Source: Gallicola sp.
GTDB lineage: Bacteria > Bacillota > Clostridia > Tissierellales > Peptoniphilaceae
Direction of reading: 5' to 3'
DNA: 6,755 nucleotides
Assembly: GCA_012798975.1 (NCBI GenBank)
Contig: JAAZME010000184.1
Coordinates: forward strand, 1 to 6,755
The position numbers and the translations under genes were made by a program. Below the pieces are notes generated by a model that had not been told where the DNA came from, did no database searches, and saw nothing but the letters and a program-made list of their open reading frames with translations. Positions 1 through 5,518 of this stretch are shown here, in pieces; the stretch's first letter is position 1, and every line of letters begins with the position of its first letter.

Positions 1-8
1 CTTTTATA

Positions 9-602
9 TTATCTTTCATCGATCTGATCACTCGCCTTAATTAATTCGCTCTTTAGACCCTTCAACTCGTCTCTTACTGAGGCAGCCTCTTCGTATTTCT
101 CTTCGTAAACCATTTCTCTTAACTGATCTTCTTTGTCTCGAATTTCTTTTCGGATCGTACGAAGCCCTTCATATATTTCCGGCACCTTGCCTTTGTGTTC
201 GTTCGTTCCCTGGGTCTGAAGGAGTATCTGATCGATAGAATTTCTAAATTCCTCATAGCAGTGATCGCAGCCGAACTTTCCGTTTTGCAAAATCCAGCTG
301 AAGCTTGTGCCGCAATGGCTGCAGTTTTTCGAAGTTTTGTTCTCTTCAAGATCTTCCGAATGCATTTCTAAAACTGCTTTCTCCGTTTCTTCCGGTACAA
401 GCATAGAACTGACTAATTCCGACAATATCTGCTGAAAAAATTTGTATTCTTCATCCCCTGAACTATTTTCTATCATCGGCTGATCAAATTCTTCTATATA
501 ATTTTGATAACAAGATTCGCATAGGGCGATTTTGGCGGAGCCTTCATCGCTTAAAACGTTAATTTCTATTACGGCATCTTGATCGCATTTGTCACATTTC
601 AT
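9..602 (-). CDS. mcsA: McsA, zinc-binding activator of the McsB protein arginine kinase
   Basis: The 197-residue product matches the McsA layout. Four CxxC pairs suit two zinc-binding modules: C3/C6 with C28/C31, and C94/C97 with C112/C115. The second sits in the typical 'FGCDHCYEEF' context. A UVR (UvrB/UvrC) coiled-coil motif follows at about residues 157-192 ('EEKYEEAASVRDEL'). In B. subtilis McsA activates the arginine kinase McsB, which inactivates CtsR and marks proteins for ClpCP; the same role is inferred here. The ATG at 602 is chosen because a perfect AGGAGG (609-614) lies 6 nt upstream. An in-frame start at 656 would add 18 hydrophobic, non-homologous residues inside ctsR. The ctsR stop TAG (613-615) overlaps this ribosome binding site, with 10 nt between the genes, so translation is probably coupled. 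The next expected genes, mcsB and clpC, lie past the left edge. Confidence 0.93.
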   Translation of the reverse strand: MKCDKCDQDAVIEINVLSDEGSAKIALCESCYQNYIEEFDQPMIENSSGDEEYKFFQQILSELVSSMLVPEETEKAVLEMHSEDLEENKTSKNCSHCGTSFSWILQNGKFGCDHCYEEFRNSIDQILLQTQGTNEHKGKVPEIYEGLRTIRKEIRDKEDQLREMVYEEKYEEAASVRDELKGLKSELIKASDQIDER

Positions 603-612
603 GGATTTCCTC

Positions 613-1074
613 CTATCTAAGCAGCACCAATAAAATACTGCGTAAAATATCAGCACGAACTTCGTTTCTTTTACTATTGTCTACATTGGTAAGGGCAGTA
701 TCCTCTAATCCATGCATAATCAGCTGTCCTTCTCTTTGTGTTAAAACATCTTCTTCCACTAAGGTGTTGATCAGATGATAGCATTTGTTTTTTGTAATCG
801 TTGGTCCTACTGCCTCATTGATAAGCTCTCTGATATTCGGCTGCTCTTTAAAAGAAAGCTTCATTATTCTAATATACCCACTTCCGCCTCTTCTACTTTC
901 TATATGATATCCTTCATAGGGAGTAAAACGGGTCGTCAATACATAATTTATTTGGGAAGGAGCACAATTAAAATGATTTGCCAAGTCATTTCTTCCAATT
1001 TCAAGCACTCCGTCTTCTGTTTCCAATAGAAGTTTCTTTAAAAACTCCTCTATACTATTTGTCAATCCTGCCAT
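613..1074 (-). CDS. ctsR: CtsR, transcriptional repressor of class III heat-shock (clp) genes
   Basis: The 153-residue protein has the size and sequence hallmarks of CtsR. The winged helix-turn-helix runs over about residues 1-72, with 'CAPSQINYVLTTRFTPYEGY' at 37-56 and the wing 'RRGGSGYIRI' at 61-70. The C-terminal dimerisation part includes 'LTQREGQLI' (111-119). CtsR represses its own operon and clp genes and is released on heat or through McsB. R62 lies where the wing arginine phosphorylated by McsB is found in the Geobacillus protein. The glycine-rich loop reads GGSG instead of the usual GGGG. The ATG at 1074 is preferred because GAGGTG (1080-1085) sits 5 nt upstream; the in-frame GTG at 1080 would overlap that site. 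It is first gene of an operon with mcsA, 10 nt downstream, and is preceded by a CtsR operator, so it is autoregulated. Confidence 0.95.
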   Translation of the reverse strand: MAGLTNSIEEFLKKLLLETEDGVLEIGRNDLANHFNCAPSQINYVLTTRFTPYEGYHIESRRGGSGYIRIMKLSFKEQPNIRELINEAVGPTITKNKCYHLINTLVEEDVLTQREGQLIMHGLEDTALTNVDNSKRNEVRADILRSILLVLLR

Positions 1075-1089
1075 TTCCACACCTCTAAC

Positions 1090-1106
1090 TTTGACTATCT
1101 TTGACT
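1090..1106 (-). promoter_or_regulatory. CtsR operator (heptad direct repeat)
   Basis: On the minus strand the site reads AGTCAAAGATAGTCAAA: two identical AGTCAAA heptads 3 nt apart. This is a full match to the known CtsR box (RGTCAAANANRGTCAAA). It ends 4 nt before the ctsR ribosome binding site. Relative to the best promoter upstream it would lie at about +34 to +50, so repression would be by roadblock, or by covering the leader, rather than by blocking the -35/-10 directly. Confidence 0.9.
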
Positions 1107-1116
1107 ATACATTTCG

Positions 1117-1146
1117 TAAAAATGTCTCTATCTAGAGACATTTTTA
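1117..1146. terminator. Perfect 14-bp-arm palindrome with T runs on both strands, between ctsR promoter and operator
   Basis: Arms 1117-1130 and 1133-1146 are exact reverse complements around a central TC. As RNA this gives a roughly 13-bp stem with a 4-nt loop, and the outer A5/T5 gives a U run on either strand, so it looks like a two-way intrinsic terminator. The left arm as read on the minus strand touches the ctsR -10 box (1146-1151). A transcript starting near 1139 would therefore lack half of the stem, whereas a read-through transcript from the EF-G gene would form all of it. It could instead be a protein-binding dyad for a second regulator. The palindrome is seen directly; its role is inferred. 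Confidence 0.6.
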
Positions 1147-1174
1147 TTATACCATTATTGTAGGTATTATACAA
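1146..1174 (-). promoter_or_regulatory. Predicted SigA-type promoter of ctsR-mcsA
   Basis: On the minus strand a TTGTAT -35 (1169-1174) is followed by a 17-nt spacer and a perfect TATAAT -10 (1146-1151). The start point would be near 1139, giving a leader of about 65 nt that holds the CtsR operator. A TATAGT closer to the gene (1105-1110), overlapping the operator, has no acceptable -35 and is the weaker candidate. Confidence 0.65.
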
Positions 1175-1246
1175 TATTTAATTGAGATTTAGAAAAGAGT
1201 GGAGAGTCGGAAGCAGGGGAACGTCTAACGACGCCTTTTATACGTA

Positions 1247-1265
1247 GAAAATGCTCCGCATTTTC
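1247..1265. repeat. Exact 8-bp inverted repeat, 3-nt loop
   Basis: GAAAATGC (1247-1254) and GCATTTTC (1258-1265) are perfect reverse complements around TCC. Neither strand has a U run directly after the stem, so it is not a canonical terminator. It may slow RNA decay at the 3' end of the EF-G message or be part of an interspersed repeat. Confidence 0.55.
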
Positions 1266-1300
1266 CTCCATCCCTATTACCTATTCCCTATAATCTATTT

Positions 1301-1330
1301 CCTCTCTTTTCCTCTCTTTTCCTCTCTCTT
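1301..1330. repeat. 10-bp homopyrimidine tandem repeat, three copies
   Basis: CCTCTCTTTT occurs at 1301-1310 and 1311-1320, and a variant CCTCTCTCTT at 1321-1330. The unit is close to one DNA helical turn. The tract is pure pyrimidine on the plus strand, and the CT-rich character extends to both sides. No function can be assigned. Confidence 0.75.
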
Positions 1331-1337
1331 CCCTAGC

Positions 1338-1403
1338 CACCAAAGGTGTGCTGCCTAGTGCCTAGGTGCCAAGGGCATCCTGCCTGGGTTGCGAAGCAAT
1401 CCC
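1338..1403. repeat. Cluster of four short hairpins, mostly three-base loops
   Basis: In order: CACC-AAA-GGTG (1338-1348); CCTAG-TGC-CTAGG (1354-1366); GGTGCC-AAG-GGCATC (1365-1379, one G-U pair on the plus-strand RNA, sharing bases with the previous stem); and GGGTTGC-GAA-GCAATCCC (1386-1403, one bulged T). TGCCTAG is also directly repeated at 1352-1358 and 1359-1365. The cluster ends 7 nt past the EF-G stop codon. It may be an interspersed repeat or a structured 3' end; there is no T run for intrinsic termination. Confidence 0.55.
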
Positions 1404-1410
1404 GCCTTTA

Positions 1411-3468
1411 TTAATCTTCTTTACTCGCTTCAATAATCTTTTCAGCAACATTATGAGGGGCTTCTTCATAGCGTTCGAATTCCATAAAGAAATTTCCTCT
1501 TGCTTGAGTCATAGAACGAAGATCGATAGAATATTCAAACAGTTCTGCATGAGGAGCTTCTGCCACAATAGTCTGTGAACCGTCTTCTTGAGGTTCCATT
1601 CCTAAGATACGTCCCCGTCTCTTATTCATATCCCCCATTACATCTCCCATATATTCTTCCGGAACATTGATTTCAACTTTCATAATCGGTTCAAGAAGGA
1701 TAGGCTGAGCTTCTTCGATTCCTTTTCTAAAGGCAAGCTGAGCCGCTAGTTTAAAGGCCATCTCGTTAGAGTCTACTGCATGGTAGGATCCGTCATAAAG
1801 TGTAGCTTTTACTCCTACTACAGGATAGCCTGCCAATGGTCCTTTCTGCATAGATTCCTGAAGTCCTTTTTCAACAGCAGGGAAATAGTTCTTTGGAACA
1901 GATCCGCCGAATACTTCTTCGTCAAATACAAAGTCTTCCTCTGTAGGCTCAAAACGAATGTGAACATCTCCATACTGTCCTGCACCGCCGGATTGTTTCT
2001 TATGTTTTCCTTGTACATCTGATTTTCCGCGAATTGTCTCCCTATAAGCGATCTTGAAAGGAACAACCTTCGTTTCAACGCCATAAGAATCCAACAGTTT
2101 GTTTCGAATAATATGAAGCTGTACATTTCCTTGTCCGCCGATAACCAGCTGTTTTGTTTCCGGGTCTCTTTTAGAAACGAAAGAAGGATCTTCTTCTTGA
2201 AGTTTTGCAAGAGCTGAAGATATTTTGTCTTCATCGCCTTTCGATACAGGTTCTACCGCTATAAAAAGATTTGGTCTTGGATACTTCAGTTTTTTAAATA
2301 GTGTAGGATCGTTTTTCGTAGCTAATGTATCTCCCGTTGCTGTGGTAGAGAATTTCGAAATCGCTCCGATATCTCCTGCAACAATTTCAGAAGCTTCAAT
2401 CTGCTCGTTTCCTCTTAAAAAGAACAAACCGCCGATTTTTTCAGTTTTATCTTGAGTTACATTGTAAATATCAGCATCCCTCGTAATCTTTCCTGAGATA
2501 ACTTTAAAGACCGATATTTTCCCTACAAATGGATCTATTATTGTTTTAAATACAACTGCAGCCATAGGTGCATCTACATTAACTTCTCTCATTTTATCGT
2601 CTTCATGACGGAAACCGTAACGAGCTCTGTCGTCGTCTGGAGTCGGCATATATTTTGTTATAATATCCAGTAGAAGATCTACTCCAACACCTGAATCCGC
2701 TGAACCTGCTAATAGAGGTACTACTGCTCCTTCTATAAGAGCTGTAACGATACCTACCATCAATTCTTCATGGGTAAAAGTTTCTCCGGAGAAGTATTTA
2801 TCCATCAGTTCTTCTCCAGCTTCAGCTACCACTTCTGCGATATCGTTATAAGCAGCATCGACTTCGTCTAATTGATCTTCTGGAATTTCGATTTCTGTAC
2901 GAACCATATTCTCGTAAGTATATGCTTTTTTATTTAAAACATCGATGATACCTTTAAATTCTTCTCCCTCAAATATAGGAAGGGTAAAAGGTACTAAACG
3001 ATTTGAGAATTTATTTTTTAAATCATGAACAATTTTTTCGTAATCCGCATTTTCTTTATCGATTTTGTTTACGAAGATAATTCGTGGAAGCTGGATTTTG
3101 TCTGTATATTTTAGGACTTTTTCCGTTCCTACTTCGACTCCGTTTACACCGTCTACTACGATAAGTGCAGCCTCTGCAGCTCTAAGAGCGGCGAAAACTT
3201 CTCCTTGAAAATCAAAATATCCAGGAGTATCGATAAAGTTGATCTTTGTATCTTCCCATTCTATCGGAATAATTGTTGTTCCGATGGAAGATTTTCTTTT
3301 CTTTTCCTCTGCTTGAAAATCCGATACTGTGTTGCCTTCTTCTGTTCTTCCAATTCTGTTCGTTACACCAGTTTTATAAAGAATAGCTTCTGTTAAGTCT
3401 GTTTTACCGCTTCCGCTATGTCCAACTAGTGCAATGTTTCTTATCCTGTCTGTAGGATACGCCTTCAT
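1411..3468 (-). CDS. fusA: EF-G-like translational GTPase (EF-G-2 type paralogue)
   Basis: The 685-residue protein has the whole EF-G domain order. The GTPase domain shows P-loop GHSGSGKT (16-23), switch I region with T64/T65, DTPG (80-83), NKID (134-137) and AGSA (254-257). Domain II follows from about 300, domain III around 400-475, domain IV with 'KKQSGGAGQYGDVHIRF' and the tip 'DGSYHAVDS', and domain V near the C-terminus ('RRGRILGM'). EF-G moves tRNA and mRNA through the ribosome. The P-loop (SGSGKT instead of DAGKT) and the switch II sequence DTPGYFDF instead of DTPGHVDF, which replaces the conserved histidine with Y84, mark it as the divergent EF-G-2 group. It is probably a second EF-G next to a housekeeping fusA elsewhere, and its exact role is unknown. 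An AGGAGG lies 8 nt before the ATG. It appears to be a single-gene unit with its own promoter. Confidence 0.9.
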   Translation of the reverse strand: MKAYPTDRIRNIALVGHSGSGKTDLTEAILYKTGVTNRIGRTEEGNTVSDFQAEEKKRKSSIGTTIIPIEWEDTKINFIDTPGYFDFQGEVFAALRAAEAALIVVDGVNGVEVGTEKVLKYTDKIQLPRIIFVNKIDKENADYEKIVHDLKNKFSNRLVPFTLPIFEGEEFKGIIDVLNKKAYTYENMVRTEIEIPEDQLDEVDAAYNDIAEVVAEAGEELMDKYFSGETFTHEELMVGIVTALIEGAVVPLLAGSADSGVGVDLLLDIITKYMPTPDDDRARYGFRHEDDKMREVNVDAPMAAVVFKTIIDPFVGKISVFKVISGKITRDADIYNVTQDKTEKIGGLFFLRGNEQIEASEIVAGDIGAISKFSTTATGDTLATKNDPTLFKKLKYPRPNLFIAVEPVSKGDEDKISSALAKLQEEDPSFVSKRDPETKQLVIGGQGNVQLHIIRNKLLDSYGVETKVVPFKIAYRETIRGKSDVQGKHKKQSGGAGQYGDVHIRFEPTEEDFVFDEEVFGGSVPKNYFPAVEKGLQESMQKGPLAGYPVVGVKATLYDGSYHAVDSNEMAFKLAAQLAFRKGIEEAQPILLEPIMKVEINVPEEYMGDVMGDMNKRRGRILGMEPQEDGSQTIVAEAPHAELFEYSIDLRSMTQARGNFFMEFERYEEAPHNVAEKIIEASKED

Positions 3469-3557
3469 AAATATACCTCCTATGGATTCGCCGATGAAAA
3501 CATTTGCCTTTGCGAAATATCTCCAGCTGCAAATCTAGCTTTATTTTGATAGTTTAA

Positions 3558-3586
3558 ATTATATCATCAAACTTCACTATTCTCAA
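3558..3586 (-). promoter_or_regulatory. Predicted SigA-type promoter of the EF-G paralogue
   Basis: The minus strand shows TTGAGA (3581-3586), a 17-nt spacer and a perfect TATAAT (3558-3563). The start point would be near 3551, leaving a leader of about 83 nt. No strong hairpin was found in that leader. This is among the best promoter matches in the window. Confidence 0.75.
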
Positions 3587-3656
3587 TCCGATGGTAATGT
3601 GAAACTACCTGTTTTAAATTTATACCCTTTTCCCTTCATTCTATTAAACTTTGTTG

Positions 3657-3681
3657 TATTTTAATTAGTATAGTTAAAATA
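3657..3681. repeat. AT-rich dyad between divergent promoters
   Basis: Arms TATTTTAA (3657-3664) and TTAAAATA (3674-3681) are exact reverse complements around 9 nt. The dyad ends 15 nt before the lipoprotein promoter's -35. It could be an operator, but such dyads are common by chance in AT-rich spacers, so support is weak. Confidence 0.25.
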
Positions 3682-3695
3682 AATTTTGTTCTATA

Positions 3696-3725
3696 TTGAC
3701 TTTGGAACAATCAAGAGTATACAAT
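3696..3725 (+). promoter_or_regulatory. Predicted SigA-type promoter of the lipoprotein gene
   Basis: A TTGACT -35 (3696-3701) precedes TATACAAT. The -10 can be read as TATACA (3718-3723, 16-nt spacer) or TACAAT (3720-3725, 18-nt spacer). Start near 3730 would leave about a 35-nt leader. The promoter lies inside the longer in-frame reading from TTG at 3696, which argues against that upstream start. Confidence 0.7.
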
Positions 3726-3764
3726 AAACATAAATACTATAAACAAATCATGAAGGAGATTTCC

Positions 3765-4235
3765 ATGAAAAAATTAACTTGCTTACTTGCATTATTATTG
3801 ATCTTCACAGCTGCAGCTTGCGGTAAACCGGCCGATAAAGATAGGGTTTCTGAGAATAAGGTTTCCACAGAATTCGCTTCTACAGATAAAAATAAAGTTC
3901 TCTATGACAAAGACGATATTAAAGTTACATTCCTAGAAATGGCGGAAGATGAGTACAGCTATACTGTTAAACTTTCTTATGATAATAAGACAGATAAAAA
4001 ATACGATATACAAACAAGAAATGTAAAAATAAACGGAAAAGATACAAACAGTATTGGTTTTTCCGACGAAATCGCTCCTAGTACTGTTACAGAGGGAGAC
4101 GGTATCGGCATCTATAAAGCCGAACTGCAAAAAGAAACTATAGAAAAACCAGAAAGCTTAAAGGGAGATTTTGTAGTAATCTACAACAACACAGAAGAAG
4201 CCCGTAAATTTCCTTTTACAATCAATTTTAAATAG
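3765..4235 (+). CDS. Small secreted lipoprotein of unknown function
   Basis: The 156-residue product begins with a lipoprotein signal peptide: MKK, a hydrophobic stretch at 7-15, then AAAC with C19 as the lipidated residue. The -3 alanine is less common than leucine but allowed. A polar linker of about 20-25 residues follows, then a domain at about 45-156 that looks all-beta, with alternating strands such as 'IKVTFLEM', 'YSYTVKLSYDNKTDKKY', 'RNVKINGKD' and 'GDFVVIYNNTE'. This pattern resembles immunoglobulin-like domains found in many clostridial surface lipoproteins; that fold is inferred, and no function is known. Expected location is the outer face of the cell membrane. The ATG at 3765 is chosen because AAGGAG (3753-3758) lies 6 nt upstream and the signal peptide starts there. 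It is monocistronic, with its own promoter and a strong terminator. Confidence 0.85.
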   Translation: MKKLTCLLALLLIFTAAACGKPADKDRVSENKVSTEFASTDKNKVLYDKDDIKVTFLEMAEDEYSYTVKLSYDNKTDKKYDIQTRNVKINGKDTNSIGFSDEIAPSTVTEGDGIGIYKAELQKETIEKPESLKGDFVVIYNNTEEARKFPFTINFK

Positions 4236-4278
4236 ACCTCCGAAAAGAATTAACGATCCTTTCTTTTCTAACCATACA

Positions 4279-4328
4279 AAGACCTAAAAACATCGCCTTA
4301 TTTTTAAAAGGCGATGTTTTTAGGTCTT
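4279..4328. terminator. Two-way intrinsic terminator between convergent genes
   Basis: Arms 4279-4299 and 4308-4328 are perfect 21-bp reverse complements around an 8-nt AT loop. The GC-rich core (CATCGCC/GGCGATG) is flanked by A5 and T5 runs, so RNA from either strand has the form of an intrinsic terminator. It ends the plus-strand lipoprotein gene and the minus-strand zinc-ribbon/sirtuin unit. The stop codon of the zinc-ribbon gene (4320-4322) lies within the right arm. Confidence 0.92.
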
Positions 4329-4718
4329 CTTAATAAAATTATGTTTGCAATAAGGACAGGTGATTTTAATTTTTCCTTTTCCTTTTGGCACTTTCAATTC
4401 TTTTCTGCAGCTGGGACAGTGAAAATATTTATAATGCTGCATTCCTTGAGCACGTATCTTCGACTTTTGAAAAAATTCTCTAAGGGGTTTTGTAATATCC
4501 CTATATTTTCTTCTTTCGATAATCCGCTGAGTTTTATTCTTTGAAAGGGGACGATAAAATCCGAAATAAAAGAATATTAAAATCAGCACGAAATTTACAT
4601 AAGGATTTTTAAAATAAATATTAGCTATCGAAATAAGGACGCCTATAATAATCATCGTCCTTGATAATTCATCGAATCCATAACGGTCTTTCATAAATTG
4701 ATAAATCCTTTGGTTCAT
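4320..4718 (-). CDS. Small membrane protein with C-terminal zinc ribbon
   Basis: The 132-residue protein starts with a conserved-looking 'FMKDRYGFDELSR' stretch (8-20). Two closely spaced membrane helices follow at about 21-36 and 40-55, then a basic segment (56-95), and a zinc ribbon with C101/C104 and C121/C124 ('CPSC...PKGKGKIKITCPYC'). The short hairpin of helices suggests that both ends and the ribbon face the cytoplasm. Similar uncharacterised proteins occur widely in Clostridia; no function is known to me. Its ATG overlaps the sirtuin stop as TAATG, with AGGAG 5 nt before the start, so it is translationally coupled to the sirtuin. The last codons and the stop form part of the terminator stem. 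Confidence 0.88.
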   Translation of the reverse strand: MNQRIYQFMKDRYGFDELSRTMIIIGVLISIANIYFKNPYVNFVLILIFFYFGFYRPLSKNKTQRIIERRKYRDITKPLREFFQKSKIRAQGMQHYKYFHCPSCRKELKVPKGKGKIKITCPYCKHNFIKKT

Positions 4719-5458
4719 TATTGCTCCTTTCCTTCTGCAATACTCGCAAGCACTTCCCCTATATCCCCGTAAAATACATAGTCGGCGATTGCATCCTTTG
4801 CAGTGGGTTCTTTATTGATAAGAATCATTTTGTTCCCATTATAATAGTCTAGAAATCCTGCAGCAGGATAAACTACAAGGGAAGTCCCTACTACAATCAG
4901 CACATCAGCCTTTTGAATTAATTCTATGGATTTTTCGATCACGTCCTGCTTTAGACCCTCTCCGTATAGTACAATATCTGCTCGAATAATGCTTTCACAT
5001 TTATCACAGAGAGGCGGATTTTCTTTCTTTAAAAAATCTTCTAAAGTATATTTCTTCCCGCAGGATACGCAATAATATTCTCTCAAATTTCCATGGAGTT
5101 CAAAAACCTTCCTAGACCCTGCGAGCTGATGAAGGCTGTCGATATTTTGTGTAATAATACCTTTTAATCTGCCTTCCTTTTCCCATGATGCTAGAATTTT
5201 ATGGGCTTTGTTTGGACTGATATCTTCATAGATCAGATTCTTCTTAATATATTCAGCAAATTCCTTCGGCTTTTCCTCAAAAAATTCATGGCTTAGCATA
5301 TACTCTGGGGAATAATCGCTATCGTGCTTTTGATTATAAAGGCCTGCTGCTGACCTGAAGTCGGGAATCCCAGAGGCTGTTGATACCCCCGCGCCACCGA
5401 AAAAGACGATATTATCTGATTCTTTTATCATTTTCTTAACTTGATCATATAATTCCAT
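4718..5458 (-). CDS. cobB: Sirtuin, NAD-dependent protein deacylase
   Basis: The 246-residue protein has the usual length and motifs of bacterial Sir2 enzymes. The NAD site shows GAGVSTASGIPDFRS (22-36), TQNID (103-107), GTSL (191-194) and 'INKEP' (214-218). The catalytic base is H122 in 'ELHGN', and the structural zinc is held by C130/C133 and C151/C154. The enzyme removes acetyl or other acyl groups from protein lysines using NAD, releasing nicotinamide and O-acyl-ADP-ribose; it acts in the cytoplasm. All key residues are present, so it should be active. The substrate acyl group cannot be told from sequence here. The start ATG has AAGGAG 7 nt upstream. A Nudix gene lies 50 nt upstream, and the zinc-ribbon membrane gene overlaps its stop by one base. 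Confidence 0.94.
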   Translation of the reverse strand: MELYDQVKKMIKESDNIVFFGGAGVSTASGIPDFRSAAGLYNQKHDSDYSPEYMLSHEFFEEKPKEFAEYIKKNLIYEDISPNKAHKILASWEKEGRLKGIITQNIDSLHQLAGSRKVFELHGNLREYYCVSCGKKYTLEDFLKKENPPLCDKCESIIRADIVLYGEGLKQDVIEKSIELIQKADVLIVVGTSLVVYPAAGFLDYYNGNKMILINKEPTAKDAIADYVFYGDIGEVLASIAEGKEQ

Positions 5459-5489
5459 TTTTATCTCCTTCTTCTAAGTATAAGATAAG

Positions 5490-5518
5490 ATTATATAGAA
5501 AATGTGAATTAATAGAAA
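5490..5518 (-). promoter_or_regulatory. Possible weak promoter of the sirtuin gene
   Basis: The 50-nt gap between the Nudix and sirtuin genes contains a perfect TATAAT (5490-5495, minus strand). The -35 at 17 nt, TTTCTA (5513-5518), is poor and lies over the Nudix stop region. Start near 5483 would leave a leader of about 25 nt with a good ribosome binding site. It may be a chance match in AT-rich DNA, with the sirtuin instead carried on the Nudix transcript. Confidence 0.35.

Larger units (their letters stand above)
1175..1410. other. Hairpin-rich gene-free spacer between the EF-G paralogue and ctsR
   Basis: No credible coding region is seen in these 236 nt. The spacer combines a small CGTC/GACG hairpin (1222-1233), an exact 8-bp hairpin (1247-1265), a CT-rich stretch from about 1266 with a 10-bp tandem repeat (1301-1330), and four short hairpins packed into 1338-1403. 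Base composition differs from the AT-rich spacers elsewhere in the window. No canonical stem plus T-run terminator directly follows the EF-G stop. The mosaic look resembles interspersed non-coding repeats of clostridial spacers, but that is an inference that one window cannot prove. Confidence 0.6.

Noticed and set aside
603..656. Upstream extension of mcsA by 18 residues to position 656
   Set aside because: It overlaps ctsR, has no ribosome binding site, and bypasses the perfect AGGAGG just before the ATG at 602.
1301..1403. CRISPR-like array
   Set aside because: The repeats are 7-10 bp, directly abutting or overlapping, without spacers of regular length and without cas genes.
1818..2234. 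138-codon minus-strand open frame inside the EF-G paralogue
   Set aside because: It lies in another frame of a fully conserved gene and shows no domain; the same holds for the shorter plus-strand frames at 775-1029, 1366-1578, 1780-2022, 2225-2455 and 3205-3396.
3469..3551. Riboswitch or structured leader upstream of the EF-G paralogue
   Set aside because: Only weak, short pairings are visible in the 83-nt leader, and no known motif or terminator is present.
3696..3764. Longer lipoprotein reading from TTG at 3696
   Set aside because: The TTG is part of the promoter -35 box, and the signal peptide and ribosome binding site fit the ATG at 3765.
4314..4544. 76-codon plus-strand open frame beginning in the terminator
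   Set aside because: It is antisense to the zinc-ribbon gene, has no ribosome binding site, and starts within the terminator stem.
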